NCBI RefSeq assembly: GCF_014358015.1
Contig: NZ_JACONV010000021.1
Span: 1 to 64,000 of the forward strand
Reading direction: 5' to 3'
DNA length: 64,000 bases
From: Pseudomonas triticifolii
GTDB taxonomy: Bacteria > Pseudomonadota > Gammaproteobacteria > Pseudomonadales > Pseudomonadaceae
Part shown: positions 36,030-45,168 of the stretch, one piece after another
Position numbering within the stretch: the first letter of the stretch is position 1
Layout of the letters: every line of letters starts with the position of its first letter
Made by a program: the position numbers and the translations under genes
The notes under the pieces: generated by a model
Databases searched by the model: none
What the model was told of the DNA's origin: nothing
The model's input: the letters and a program-made list of their open reading frames with translations, nothing else

Positions 36030-36998
36030 TCAGTGGGTACGCGCTACGGCGAACTCACTCAGTTCGATCAGTGCGTCGCGGTACTCGCTGGGCGGCAGGG
36101 CGTCCAGGCAGGCAATGGCTTTGGCGGCGTAATCACGGGCCATTTGTGCGGTGTAATCCAGCGCTCCGGCGCTTTCGACAGCGTTACGGATGCTTTCCAG
36201 ATCTTCCAGGCCGCCTTTCTGAATGGCCTGACGAACCAGCGCTGCCTGCTCGGGGGTGCCCTCGCGCATGGTGTAGATCAGCGGCAGCGTAGGCTTGCCC
36301 TCGGCGAGGTCGTCACCGACATTCTTGCCCAGTGTCTCGGCATCGCCACGGTAGTCCAGCAGGTCGTCGACCAACTGGAACGCCACGCCAAGGTGATCGC
36401 CGAACGTACGCAGCGCTTCGCTCTGCTCCGGGGAGGCGTTGCACAGGGCTGCGGCGCTATGGGTCGAGGCTTCGAACAGCATGGCTGTCTTGCCGCGAAT
36501 CACTTCCATATAGGTTTCTTCGGTGGTGCTGGCGTCGCGAACCTTGGACAACTGCAGCACTTCGCCTTCAGCGATGACGCGAGTGGCCTTGGACAGGATT
36601 TTCATCACGTCCATCGAGCCGAGTTCGACCATCATCTCGAACGAGCGCGAGTACAGAAAGTCGCCCACCAGCACGCTGGGTGCATTGCCCCACAGCGCGT
36701 TGGCAGTCGAGCGGCCGCGACGCATGCCGGACATGTCGACGACATCGTCGTGCAGCAGGGTGGCGGTGTGCAGGAATTCGATGGTGGCGGCCAGCAGACG
36801 CACGTCGTCGCCCTCACGGCCCAACGCCTTGCCACACAGCAACACCAGCAGGGGACGCAGACGTTTGCCGCCAGCGGACGTGATGTAGTCGCCGATTTTC
36901 GAGACCAGCGGTACGCGTGACGTCAGTTGCTTTTTGATGATAACGTCAACGGCACTAAAGTCGTCCGCCACCGCGCGGTAGAAGGCTTGGGGTTGCAT
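36030..36998 (-). CDS. ispB: Octaprenyl diphosphate synthase
   Basis: IspB makes the long isoprenoid tail of ubiquinone by adding isopentenyl units to farnesyl diphosphate. The 322-residue protein has GGKRLRPLLVLL, the first aspartate-rich motif in LLHDDVVD, and the second in FQLVDDLLDYRGD. I chose ATG 36998 (MQPQAFYRAV). A GTG nine bases upstream is closer to the GGAG and could also be used. It is divergent from rplU, the arrangement conserved in gammaproteobacteria. Confidence 0.95.
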   Translation of the reverse strand: MQPQAFYRAVADDFSAVDVIIKKQLTSRVPLVSKIGDYITSAGGKRLRPLLVLLCGKALGREGDDVRLLAATIEFLHTATLLHDDVVDMSGMRRGRSTANALWGNAPSVLVGDFLYSRSFEMMVELGSMDVMKILSKATRVIAEGEVLQLSKVRDASTTEETYMEVIRGKTAMLFEASTHSAAALCNASPEQSEALRTFGDHLGVAFQLVDDLLDYRGDAETLGKNVGDDLAEGKPTLPLIYTMREGTPEQAALVRQAIQKGGLEDLESIRNAVESAGALDYTAQMARDYAAKAIACLDALPPSEYRDALIELSEFAVARTH

Positions 36999-37077
36999 CA
37001 GCGACACGTGCTCCGGATAGGTTGCGCCGCATGCTAGGTCGCGGGGTAGAGCGTGTCAAGGTATGACGAGCGGCCTC

Positions 37078-37106
37078 TTGCAACCCATGATCGGCTTGCG
37101 TACAAT
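37078..37106 (+). promoter_or_regulatory. Sigma-70 type promoter for rplU-rpmA
   Basis: The -35 element TTGCAA (37078-37083) and the -10 element TACAAT (37101-37106) are separated by 17 bases. The promoter leaves an untranslated leader of about 125 bases before rplU. The leader has no clear named riboswitch. Confidence 0.7.
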
Positions 37107-37238
37107 CGCGCACCCTAACTTTCCTGGGCAGCACCTGCCTTACGCAATTGCAAACGGGCCGTTCCAGCCCTATGCAGCCATGCCAGCCGATACTCTTCTT
37201 ATAAAGAGCTGGGTGAGCAGGATTTTCGGAGAAATACC

Positions 37239-37550
37239 ATGTACGCAGTAATTGTTACCGGTGGCAAGCAGTACAAAGTCGCCCCAGGTGAATACCTGAA
37301 AATTGAAAAGCTGGAAATCGCTACTGGCGAATCCGTCACTTTCGACCGCGTTCTGCTGGTCGGTAATGGCGACGACGTCAATATCGGTGCTCCGGTTGTT
37401 GCTGGCGCTACTGTCGTGGCAGAAGTGGTTTCGCAAGGTCGTCACGATAAGGTTCGCATCATCAAGTTCCGTCGTCGTAAGCACCACATGAAGCGCATGG
37501 GCCACCGCCAGTGGTACACCGAGATCAAAATCACAGGTATTCAGGCTTAA
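37239..37550 (+). CDS. rplU: 50S ribosomal protein L21
   Basis: L21 binds 23S rRNA and contacts L20. The 103-residue protein starts MYAVIVTGGKQYKVAPGEYL and ends with the basic segment IKFRRRKHHMKRMGHRQWYT, both diagnostic. GGAG lies before the ATG. It is co-transcribed with rpmA, 32 bp downstream. Confidence 0.98.
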   Translation: MYAVIVTGGKQYKVAPGEYLKIEKLEIATGESVTFDRVLLVGNGDDVNIGAPVVAGATVVAEVVSQGRHDKVRIIKFRRRKHHMKRMGHRQWYTEIKITGIQA

Positions 37551-37582
37551 TTCAGCCTAATCCTCATTTGGAGAATTGACTC

Positions 37583-37858
37583 ATGGCACACAAAAAAGCT
37601 GGTGGTAGTACCCGTAACGGGCGCGACTCAGAAGCCAAACGCCTTGGCGTGAAGATGTATGGCGGCCAGGCTATCATTCCGGGCAACATCATCGTGCGTC
37701 AGCGCGGCACCCAATTCCACGCTGGCTACGGCGTTGGCATGGGTAAAGATCACACCCTGTTCGCGAAAGTGGAAGGCGTGATCAAGTTTCAAGTCAAGGG
37801 CGCCTTCGGTCGCCGCTACGTGAGCATCGTTCCGAAGACTGAAGTCTCCGCAGCGTAA
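37583..37858 (+). CDS. rpmA: 50S ribosomal protein L27
   Basis: L27 reaches the peptidyl-transferase centre with its N terminus. The 91-residue protein starts MAHKKAGGSTRNGRDSEAKR, the diagnostic L27 beginning without the cleaved extension found in Firmicutes. TTGGAG precedes the ATG. Confidence 0.98.
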   Translation: MAHKKAGGSTRNGRDSEAKRLGVKMYGGQAIIPGNIIVRQRGTQFHAGYGVGMGKDHTLFAKVEGVIKFQVKGAFGRRYVSIVPKTEVSAA

Positions 37859-37872
37859 TCACGCAGTAGCTT

Positions 37873-37901
37873 AAAAGCCCTGTCTTGCGACGGGGCTTTT
37901 T
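37873..37901 (+). terminator. Terminator of rplU-rpmA
   Basis: The hairpin aaaagccctgtc/gacggggctttt with a T tract lies 15 bases after the rpmA stop. obg would then rely on read-through or its own promoter in 37902-38074. Confidence 0.88.
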
Positions 37902-38074
37902 CGTTTGTAGAGGTAGAGAGTCAGGTGAGTCTCTTGCAAAACTGTTTGTGCGGGCTGTTGTGATGTTGACCCTTGGGGTCGCTGGTTTCTGATCGGTATC
38001 GCAACGCTCATTTTTGCAAGAGTCTTATGTAATTTATGTGGTTCTGCTCGTCCCTGTGGCGGGAGGCGTGCGTT

Positions 38075-39298
38075 ATGAAATTTGTAGATGAAGTATCCAT
38101 TCGAGTAAAGGCTGGTGACGGCGGCAACGGTTGCATGAGCTTCCGTCGCGAAAAATTCATCGAGAACGGTGGCCCTAACGGTGGCGACGGTGGTGATGGT
38201 GGTTCGGTCTACATGATGGCCGATGTCAACCTGAACACGCTGGTCGACTACCGCTACACGCGTCACTTCGATGCCGAGCGCGGTTCCAACGGTGGCAGCA
38301 CCGATTGCACGGGGCGCAAGGGTGAGGAGCTGGTGCTGCGCGTACCGGTCGGCACCACCATCATCGACGCCACCACTCAGGAAATCATCGGTGACCTGAC
38401 CAAAGACGGTCAGCGCATCATGGTTGCCCAGGGCGGCTGGCACGGTCTGGGTAACACGCGTTTCAAGTCCAGTACCAACCGTGCTCCACGTCAGACTACG
38501 CCGGGCAAGCCTGGCGATCAGCGTGATCTCAAGCTGGAATTGAAAGTGCTGGCTGACGTCGGTCTGCTGGGTCTGCCGAACGCAGGCAAAAGTACCTTCA
38601 TTCGCTCGGTGTCCGCTGCCAAGCCGAAAGTGGCCGACTATCCGTTCACCACGCTGGTGCCGAACCTGGGTGTGGTCAGTGTCGATCGCTGGAAGAGCTT
38701 CGTCGTTGCCGACATTCCAGGGTTGATCGAAGGTGCATCCGATGGCGCTGGCCTGGGGATTCGTTTCCTCAAGCATTTGGCGCGTACGCGTCTGCTGCTG
38801 CACCTCGTCGACATGGCTCCACTGGATGAAACCAGTGCCGCTGATTCGGCTGAAATCATCGTCAACGAACTGGTCAAGTTCAGTCCGTCCCTGGCAGATC
38901 GTGATCGCTGGCTGGTGCTGAACAAGTGCGATCAGTTGCTTGAAGAAGAGCACGAAGCCCGCAAGCAAGAAATCGTTGATCGTCTGGAGTGGACCGGTCC
39001 GGTCTACGTGATCTCGGCCATCGCCAAAGAAGGCACTGAGCAACTGACGCGCGACATCATGCGTTATCTCGAAGAGCGCAGCCTGCGCATCGCCGAGGAG
39101 CCTGGTTACGCCGAAGAGCTGGCCGAGCTGGATCAGCGCATCGAAGATGAGGCGCGTGCGCAGCTGCAGGCGCTGGATGATCAGCGCGCACTGCGTCGCA
39201 GTGGTGTGAAGAGCGTGCATGACATCGGCGATGATGACTGGGATGAAGAAGATGTGGACGATGAAGATGGTCCGGAAATCATTTACGTCCGTGACTGA
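38075..39298 (+). CDS. obg: Essential GTPase Obg/CgtA
   Basis: Obg is a GTPase acting in 50S ribosome assembly and stress control. The 407 residues comprise the glycine-rich Obg fold (MKFVDEVSIRVKAGDGGNGC, GGPNGGDGGDGGS), a G domain (GLPNAGKST, DIPGLIEGA, NKCDQL) and a very acidic C-terminal tail (DDDWDEEDVDDEDG). I chose ATG 38075 because GGAGG is upstream and the family starts MKF. A terminator follows. Confidence 0.97.
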   Translation: MKFVDEVSIRVKAGDGGNGCMSFRREKFIENGGPNGGDGGDGGSVYMMADVNLNTLVDYRYTRHFDAERGSNGGSTDCTGRKGEELVLRVPVGTTIIDATTQEIIGDLTKDGQRIMVAQGGWHGLGNTRFKSSTNRAPRQTTPGKPGDQRDLKLELKVLADVGLLGLPNAGKSTFIRSVSAAKPKVADYPFTTLVPNLGVVSVDRWKSFVVADIPGLIEGASDGAGLGIRFLKHLARTRLLLHLVDMAPLDETSAADSAEIIVNELVKFSPSLADRDRWLVLNKCDQLLEEEHEARKQEIVDRLEWTGPVYVISAIAKEGTEQLTRDIMRYLEERSLRIAEEPGYAEELAELDQRIEDEARAQLQALDDQRALRRSGVKSVHDIGDDDWDEEDVDDEDGPEIIYVRD

Positions 39299-39316
39299 TC
39301 GCTTGAAGTAAACTTG

Positions 39317-39346
39317 AACGCCGCTACGTTTGTTAGCGGCGTTTTT
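39317..39346 (+). terminator. Terminator of obg
   Basis: The hairpin aacgccgcta/tagcggcgtt is followed by five T residues. It separates obg from proB. Confidence 0.88.
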
Positions 39347-39388
39347 GTATCCCGAATTTGAAAACTCTCTGGCTAAGGTTGGAAGATG

Positions 39389-40507
39389 ATGCGCAGCAAA
39401 GTGACGAGTGCCCAGCGCTGGGTTGTGAAGATTGGCAGTGCTTTGCTGACGGCGGATGGCAAGGGGCTGGATCGCACGGCGATGGGTGTGTGGGTTGAGC
39501 AGATGGTGGCGCTGCATGAGGCGGGCGTCGAGCTGGTGCTGGTTTCTTCCGGGGCGGTGGCTGCCGGGATGAGTCGCCTTGGCTGGACCGTTCGACCCAG
39601 TGCGATGCACGAGCTGCAGGCGGCTGCTGCGATTGGTCAGATGGGCTTGGTCCAGGCGTGGGAGTCGAGCTTTGCCGAGCATGACCGGCACACTGCGCAG
39701 ATTCTGCTGACCCATGATGACCTGTCGGATCGCAAGCGCTACCTGAACGCCCGAAGCACGCTGCGCACCCTGGTCGAGCTGGGCGTCGTGCCAGTTATCA
39801 ACGAAAACGATACGGTGGTCACTGATGAGATCCGTTTCGGTGATAACGATACGCTCGCGGCGCTGGTTGCCAATCTGGTCGAGGCGGATCTGCTGGTGAT
39901 CCTCACGGATCGCGACGGTATGTTCGATGCTGATCCGCGCAACAATCCTGACGCACAACTGATTTACGAAGCGCGTGCCGATGATCCTGCGCTGGATGCC
40001 GTTGCGGGCGGCACCGGTGGTGCGCTGGGGCGTGGCGGAATGCAGACCAAGCTGCGCGCTGCGCGCCTGGCGGCCCGTTCCGGGGCGCACACCGTGATCG
40101 TCGGTGGTCGCATCGAGCGTGTCCTGGCGCGGCTCAAGAGCGGTGAGCGACTGGGTACATTGCTGTCGCCTGAGCGCGGCATGCTGGCGGCGCGCAAGCA
40201 GTGGCTGGCAGGGCATCTGCAGACGCGTGGCACCCTGGTGCTGGACGATGGCGCAGTCTCGGCGCTTGCTCGCGATCACAAGAGCTTGCTGCCGGTCGGC
40301 GTCAAGTTGGTGCAGGGCAGCTTTCGACGTGGCGAGATGGTGGTGTGTGTGGCGCAGGATGGCCGGGAAATCGCTCGTGGCTTGAGCAATTACAGTGCGG
40401 TCGAGTCGCAAAAGATCATCGGTCAGTCATCTGAGGCTATTGTTAAGGCGTTGGGGTATATGGCTGAGCCGGAATTGATTCATCGCGACAATCTGATTCT
40501 CGTCTGA
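39389..40507 (+). CDS. proB: Glutamate 5-kinase
   Basis: ProB phosphorylates glutamate in the first step of proline synthesis. The 372-residue protein has the amino-acid kinase start (RWVVKIGSALLT), SSGAVAAGM, NENDTVV and TDRDGMFDADPR, followed by a C-terminal PUA domain (from about residue 275). Full length with PUA is normal for enterobacteria and pseudomonads. Two adjacent ATG codons occur, at 39386 and 39389; I use the second, which matches the family. Confidence 0.97.
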   Translation: MRSKVTSAQRWVVKIGSALLTADGKGLDRTAMGVWVEQMVALHEAGVELVLVSSGAVAAGMSRLGWTVRPSAMHELQAAAAIGQMGLVQAWESSFAEHDRHTAQILLTHDDLSDRKRYLNARSTLRTLVELGVVPVINENDTVVTDEIRFGDNDTLAALVANLVEADLLVILTDRDGMFDADPRNNPDAQLIYEARADDPALDAVAGGTGGALGRGGMQTKLRAARLAARSGAHTVIVGGRIERVLARLKSGERLGTLLSPERGMLAARKQWLAGHLQTRGTLVLDDGAVSALARDHKSLLPVGVKLVQGSFRRGEMVVCVAQDGREIARGLSNYSAVESQKIIGQSSEAIVKALGYMAEPELIHRDNLILV

Positions 40508-40536
40508 TTCAGGTCACTCTCAGGAAGGAAGGCTCG

Positions 40537-41007
40537 ATGCGCGTCATGAAAAGTGTTTTGGCTGCTCTGTTGTTCGTGCCTGTGCTGGTTTCGGCAGAGG
40601 AGATCGGTCAGGTTTCGACAGTATTCAAAATGGTCGGGCCTAACGATCGTATCGTGGTCGAAGCGTTCGATGATCCGAAAGTTGACGGTGTGACCTGTTA
40701 TCTGTCGCGAGCCAAGACGGGTGGAATCAAAGGTGGTCTGGGGTTGGCTGAGGATCGGGCGGAAGCATCGATTGCCTGTCGTCAGGTGGGGCCGATCCAC
40801 TTCAAGGAAAGCCTCAAGGATGGTGATGAGGTGTTCAAGGAGCGTACCTCGCTGGTGTTCAAGACCATGCAGGTGGTGCGTTTCTTCGACAAGAAGCGCA
40901 ATTCGCTGGTGTATCTGGTCTATAGCGACCGTATCATCGAAGGTAGTCCACAGAATGCGGTAACGGCCATCCCGATCCTGCCATGGTCGCCCGCGCCCGC
41001 ACCTTGA
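40537..41007 (+). CDS. creA: CreA family periplasmic protein
   Basis: The 156-residue protein has a signal peptide (MRVMKSVLAALLFVPVLVSA) and the CreA domain. Recognisable segments are EEIGQVSTVFKMVGPNDRI, DPKVDGVTCYLSRAKTGGIK and RFFDKKRNSLVYLVYSDRII. The function is unknown despite wide conservation. GGAAGG lies just before the ATG. It follows proB by 29 bp, as PA4564 follows PA4565 in P. aeruginosa. Confidence 0.92.
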   Translation: MRVMKSVLAALLFVPVLVSAEEIGQVSTVFKMVGPNDRIVVEAFDDPKVDGVTCYLSRAKTGGIKGGLGLAEDRAEASIACRQVGPIHFKESLKDGDEVFKERTSLVFKTMQVVRFFDKKRNSLVYLVYSDRIIEGSPQNAVTAIPILPWSPAPAP

Positions 41008-41567
41008 TCCTCCTCGGCGTGGGGTGCGCCTGCCATGTCAAGGCATGGTGGCGGCGCTCTGCGTCGGCTATCCGCAGCCCTTTGCAATAGAGGGTGCATC
41101 ACGGGTACGGCTTATGCTTTTGGCAAGGCGCCACTGCCACTGCTGGTGCCAGACCCGTCAGGCTGCACTTTTTCGTCGCTCGCCTCAAAAAAAGCGCCAG
41201 CGTGCATTGAGTCTTGCTGCCAGCCAGCCCTGTCCCTTGCCCGGAAGCTTGTACGGGCCGCTTAATCGCGTCGTTTGGTAAGTGGCATCAGGCTTGCTGC
41301 CGCTGATCGAAAAAACGCCCCACCTGTTATTTCTGACAGTAGACGGTTGGATGAGCGAAGTGGCTTGATGTAGCGATTGCCTAATAGTCGACTGTCGTTC
41401 TGGTTTGAATACACCATGAGCAATCGTGGTGGCTGTTAATACCCTGTCCGGGTTTATCAGGCTGCAACTACCATTTCTATGGCTGTTAAGTGTGGTGTGT
41501 CAAAAACGTTATGAGGTAATAGTCGCGTTCAATAAAGCTTACTTAGTTAAAGCGTTAGGTGGGCCCG
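41008..41567. other. Gene-free stretch between creA and the acyltransferase gene
   Basis: These 560 bases hold no supported gene. A hairpin, tgccatgtcaaggcatgg, lies at about 41031-41048. From about 41380 the sequence turns visibly AT-richer, continuing into the acyltransferase gene. This marks the probable left edge of inserted DNA. Confidence 0.55.
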
Positions 41568-42659
41568 ATGAATAATAAGCCAGTGAGGATGGTCTCATTA
41601 CAGTATTTGCGGGGGCTCGCTGCATTACTTGTGGTGGTGGGGCATGGCGTATTTCTTTTTTGGGGGACGGATTGGAATGCGCATATACCTGCCCCGCTGG
41701 GCGTGGATATTTTTTTCATTGTAAGTGGTTTCATTATGACGTTAATCACTTACCAGTCGCCTGAAGGGTCGATATCTTTTATGGTCAGGCGCTTCTTTCG
41801 GGTCTGGCCGGCCTTGTGTGTGGTGTGGCTGATTTCCTATCTATTTGTTTACCCTGAAAGAGCCCTCGATCAGATGGCATGCATTCTGTATTTTTGTCTG
41901 CAGGACTACAGTCTCGCGGCACCTTCGTTCGGATACAGTGCGCTGGGACCGCCCTGGACCCTCACCTACGAGATCATGTTCTACCTTGTATTCACCCTTT
42001 CAATGAGTCTCAGCTACCGCTACCGCAGCTACGTCTGCGCACTGGTTTTTCTGGTGTCTTCGGTAGGGTTTCAGCTGTATTACAATGGTCATTTTGATTT
42101 TTCATCACAGTCCTCGCCCGATATTGTTGTCGAGCATGTATGGCAGGTCTGGATTAAGCTGATGAGCAACACCATCACGTTCGAGTTTGTCGCCGGCATG
42201 ATGCTGGCCGAGTTAATGCTTGCGAACAGGCTGCCAGATCTGGCGCCGCCAGGGCGAATGCTTGTGCGGCTGATCCTTTTGTTGGCGACACTAAGTGTTT
42301 TCATTGTGGGTGAGCAGCCCCTCGGTATCAGTGGTGGTTTTTGGCTCGCATTAATCATTGTGTCGTCGGCTGTTATACTCGGTGATCGCTCTGAAGCAGG
42401 GGGTAATGCTACATTGGTTTTTCTCGGTGATATCTCCTACTCGCTTTATCTTGTTCATTACTCCCTGATGGTTTTCTTGATTCAATTTTTTCCTGGCAAT
42501 GAGCTCTCCATTGAGAAGGCAGGGGTGTTCATCCTGTCGATCGCTGCAAGCATCGTGTTGGCTTTTTTCATGTTTGAGTGGGTTGAAAAACCGTCCATCA
42601 ATGTGGGGAGAAAAGTGGCTCGTATGTTATCTGTTCGGCAGAAATTTCCTCCGCGCTAA
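41568..42659 (+). CDS. Acyltransferase 3 family membrane protein (OafA/YrhL-like)
   Basis: The 363-residue integral membrane acyltransferase has about ten helices. The family signature lies at the N terminus: SLQYLRGLAALLVVVGHG with the catalytic-type histidine, then GVDIFFIVSGFIM. A third motif is FRVWPAL. Such enzymes O-acetylate lipopolysaccharide, exopolysaccharide or other glycans. The base and codon use is AT-richer than neighbouring genes, and the gene interrupts the creA-rpsT order of P. aeruginosa. I infer horizontal acquisition. ATG 41568 has AGGTGGG upstream. The acceptor is unknown, since no glycan gene is adjacent. Confidence 0.88.
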   Translation: MNNKPVRMVSLQYLRGLAALLVVVGHGVFLFWGTDWNAHIPAPLGVDIFFIVSGFIMTLITYQSPEGSISFMVRRFFRVWPALCVVWLISYLFVYPERALDQMACILYFCLQDYSLAAPSFGYSALGPPWTLTYEIMFYLVFTLSMSLSYRYRSYVCALVFLVSSVGFQLYYNGHFDFSSQSSPDIVVEHVWQVWIKLMSNTITFEFVAGMMLAELMLANRLPDLAPPGRMLVRLILLLATLSVFIVGEQPLGISGGFWLALIIVSSAVILGDRSEAGGNATLVFLGDISYSLYLVHYSLMVFLIQFFPGNELSIEKAGVFILSIAASIVLAFFMFEWVEKPSINVGRKVARMLSVRQKFPPR

Positions 42660-42925
42660 AGTCTGGGCGGTGTGCGTGCTGATTGTGGTGAGCTCAGGAG
42701 GGGAGATTTGAACGGCCTGTGTTCGCTGTCGGTGCGGCCGCCAAAGAGGCTATTCCTTGTGGAGTGCAGCCTTTCTGGGTCGGGACATGAGCGCTCTGCG
42801 CAGTCTCGCTCAACGCATTAAAAGCCGTTGCCGCAATATCTGTAGCCACCGAGTTGCGAGCCAGTCGGCTTGTCCGGAAATGATCGGTGATACGCCTGGG
42901 TCGGGGTGGCTTTCCCGCAGGCAAT

Positions 42926-42953
42926 AAAAAACCGACCCTGGGGTCGGTTTTTT
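42926..42953. terminator. Terminator of rpsT (bidirectional)
   Basis: The hairpin aaaaaaccgaccc/gggtcggtttttt has six A residues and six T residues at its flanks. It can serve both rpsT and any rightward transcript from the acyltransferase gene. The stretch 42660-42925 has no supported gene. Confidence 0.95.
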
Positions 42954-42967
42954 AACAAGCGGATCGC

Positions 42968-43246
42968 TTAGGCTGCAGCAGCAAGGTTCAGAGCCTTGAT
43001 GTGACCGTTCAGGCGACCTTTATGGCGAGCAGCTTTGTTCTTGTGGATGATGCCTTTATCGGCCATACGGTCGATAACAGGTACAGCCAGAACATAAGCA
43101 GCTTGCGCTTTTTCGGCGTCTTTTGCTTCGATGGCTTTCACTACATTCTTGATGTAGGTACGAACCATGGAACGCATGCTGGCGTTGTGGCTGCGACGCT
43201 TCTCAGCCTGTTTTGCACGTTTTTTGGCGGAAGGTGTGTTGGCCAC
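42968..43246 (-). CDS. rpsT: 30S ribosomal protein S20
   Basis: S20 is a helical primary 16S rRNA-binding protein. The 92-residue protein begins (M)ANTPSAKKRAKQAEKRRSHN. The start codon is GTG at 43246, supported by GAGGAG seven bases upstream. A longer frame to 43285 lacks support. A non-AUG start is also used by E. coli rpsT, where it contributes to control by S20. It is divergent from murJ. Confidence 0.96.
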   Translation of the reverse strand: MANTPSAKKRAKQAEKRRSHNASMRSMVRTYIKNVVKAIEAKDAEKAQAAYVLAVPVIDRMADKGIIHKNKAARHKGRLNGHIKALNLAAAA

Positions 43247-43297
43247 CGTCGAGCTCCTCGAAAGACTTTGTGAAATAGCAAACAAAATAGGCCGCGA

Positions 43298-43326
43298 ATC
43301 ATGCCGATGAGTTGAAGTCTTGTCAA
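43298..43326 (-). promoter_or_regulatory. Sigma-70 type promoter of rpsT
   Basis: On the minus strand, the -35 hexamer TTGACA (43321-43326) and the -10 hexamer CATGAT (43298-43303) are 17 bases apart. The leader before the GTG start is about 45 bases. Confidence 0.75.
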
Positions 43327-43497
43327 GGGCAGTTAAGGTGTTCCGCCGAGTGGTCGCTACATTTTTCCGGATGATTCATTTCCGGCGTATGACCTGTAAA
43401 CTCGCGGCCTTTGGCTTCGGGCTTTTTAGCGGCGCGAAGTATCGCATAAATGGAGAGCTTAATCGCCCATCCTTTGCCAAGGCACACAACTCTTTCC

Positions 43498-45036
43498 ATG
43501 AATCTACTCAAGTCACTCGCCGCCGTCAGCTCTATCACAATGGTTTCCCGGGTTCTGGGTTTTATCCGCGACACCATTATTGCGCGCACGTTCGGAGCCG
43601 GAATGGCGACCGATGCGTTCTTTATCGCGTTCAAGCTGCCCAATCTGTTACGCCGTATCTTTGCCGAAGGGGCGTTTTCACAGGCATTCGTGCCGATTCT
43701 GGCTGAATACAAGAGTCAGCAGGGCGAGGAGGCGACGCGCACGTTCGTGGCGTATGTCACCGGGCTGCTGACGCTTGCCCTGGCGCTGGTGACGCTATTG
43801 GGTGTGATCTTTGCGCCTTGGGTGATCTGGGCCACGGCGCCGGGCTTTGTCGATACGCCCGAGAAGTTTGCGCTCACCTCGGATCTGTTGCGGGTGACGT
43901 TTCCTTATATATTGCTGATCTCGCTGTCCTCGCTGGCGGGCGCGATCCTCAACACATGGAACCGTTTCTCGGTGCCCGCCTTCGTGCCGACCCTGCTCAA
44001 TGTCAGCATGATCTTTTTCGCGCTGTTCCTGACGCCCTATTTCGACCCGCCGGTCATGGCGCTGGGTTGGGCGGTACTGGTGGGCGGGCTTTTGCAGCTT
44101 TTGTATCAACTGCCCCACCTGAAAAAGATCGGCATGCTGGTGCTGCCACGTCTGAATCTGCGTGACTCGGGTGTGTGGCGAGTGATGAAGCAGATGCTGC
44201 CGGCCATCCTTGGCGTCTCCGTCAGTCAGATTTCTCTGATTATCAACACGATATTTGCTTCATTCCTCGTCGCCGGGTCAGTGTCGTGGATGTACTATGC
44301 CGACCGCTTGATGGAGTTGCCGTCCGGGGTGCTGGGTGTCGCACTGGGCACAATCCTGCTGCCGATCCTGTCGAAAACCTACGCCCAGCGTGATCGTCAG
44401 GAGTATTCGCGGATTCTCGACTGGGGGCTGCGCCTGTGCTTCGTGCTGGTGTTGCCTTGCACCCTGGCGCTAGGGTTACTGGCTGAGCCACTGACCGTGT
44501 CGCTGTTTCAATACGGCAAATTCGATGCGCTGGACGCGGCCATGACCCAGCGTGCGCTGGTGGCCTATTCGGTTGGCTTGCTGGGTATCATCCTCATCAA
44601 GGTGCTGGCTCCCGGCTTTTATGCGCAGCAAAATATTCGCACCCCGGTGAAAATCGCGATCTTCACCCTCATAGTGACTCAGCTGCTCAATCTGGCCTTT
44701 ATCGTGCCGTTGCAGCATGCGGGTCTGGCGCTGGCGATCAGTGTCGGGGCTTGCATTAATGCAGGCCTGTTGTTCTGGCAATTGCGCAAGCAGGCGTTGT
44801 TTCAGCCGCAGCCGGGCTGGGCGAAGTTTCTGTTTAAACTGTTGGTTGCGGTGGCCGTGATGTCAGGCGTCCTGCTGGGCATGATGCATTTCATGCCGGC
44901 CTGGGATGAAGGGCGCATGCTTGAGCGGTTCCTGCGCCTGGGCGCGTTGGTGGCGGCGGGTGTGGTGACCTACTTTGTCATGCTTTTGCTGCTGGGTTTC
45001 AGGCTACGGGATTTTGCCCGCAAGGCGATCATGTAG
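43498..45036 (+). CDS. murJ: Lipid II flippase MurJ
   Basis: MurJ moves lipid II across the inner membrane for peptidoglycan synthesis. The 512-residue protein has 14 predicted helices and the MviN start MNLLKSLAAVSSITMVSRVL, followed by FIRDTIIARTFGAGMATDAF with the conserved arginine and aspartate. I chose ATG 43498; the frame extends upstream to 43450 with unrelated residues. It is divergent from rpsT and upstream of ribF, as in P. aeruginosa. Confidence 0.96.
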   Translation: MNLLKSLAAVSSITMVSRVLGFIRDTIIARTFGAGMATDAFFIAFKLPNLLRRIFAEGAFSQAFVPILAEYKSQQGEEATRTFVAYVTGLLTLALALVTLLGVIFAPWVIWATAPGFVDTPEKFALTSDLLRVTFPYILLISLSSLAGAILNTWNRFSVPAFVPTLLNVSMIFFALFLTPYFDPPVMALGWAVLVGGLLQLLYQLPHLKKIGMLVLPRLNLRDSGVWRVMKQMLPAILGVSVSQISLIINTIFASFLVAGSVSWMYYADRLMELPSGVLGVALGTILLPILSKTYAQRDRQEYSRILDWGLRLCFVLVLPCTLALGLLAEPLTVSLFQYGKFDALDAAMTQRALVAYSVGLLGIILIKVLAPGFYAQQNIRTPVKIAIFTLIVTQLLNLAFIVPLQHAGLALAISVGACINAGLLFWQLRKQALFQPQPGWAKFLFKLLVAVAVMSGVLLGMMHFMPAWDEGRMLERFLRLGALVAAGVVTYFVMLLLLGFRLRDFARKAIM

Positions 45037-45134
45037 GCGGTATTTCAAAGGTGGGCAGTCGGGTTTGCGCGTTGTGCACCGACCGCTTTGATCGGGTCCT
45101 GGCGTGTTGCCTGTCGTCCGGGGACTTGTGTGGT

Positions 45135-45140
45135 TATAAT
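45135..45140 (+). promoter_or_regulatory. Possible -10 element before ribF
   Basis: A perfect TATAAT lies 34 bases before the ribF ATG. No good -35 element stands at 16-18 bases; the nearest, TTGCCT, is 22 bases away. It may be the start of the ribF-ileS-lspA-fkpB operon, but this is a tentative call. Confidence 0.4.
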
Positions 45141-45168
45141 CGGCCACTTTATGAGCAAGAAGTGCGTT

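Noticed and set aside
37871..40411. 846-residue open frame on the minus strand across obg and proB
   Set aside because: It is antisense to two certain genes, has no recognisable domain, and arises from GC-rich codon structure.
41024..41281. Possible 85-residue gene after creA
   Set aside because: Composition and lack of a ribosome site suggest non-coding sequence.
42694..42924. Possible 76-residue minus-strand gene before rpsT
   Set aside because: No family resemblance or ribosome site; low-complexity composition.
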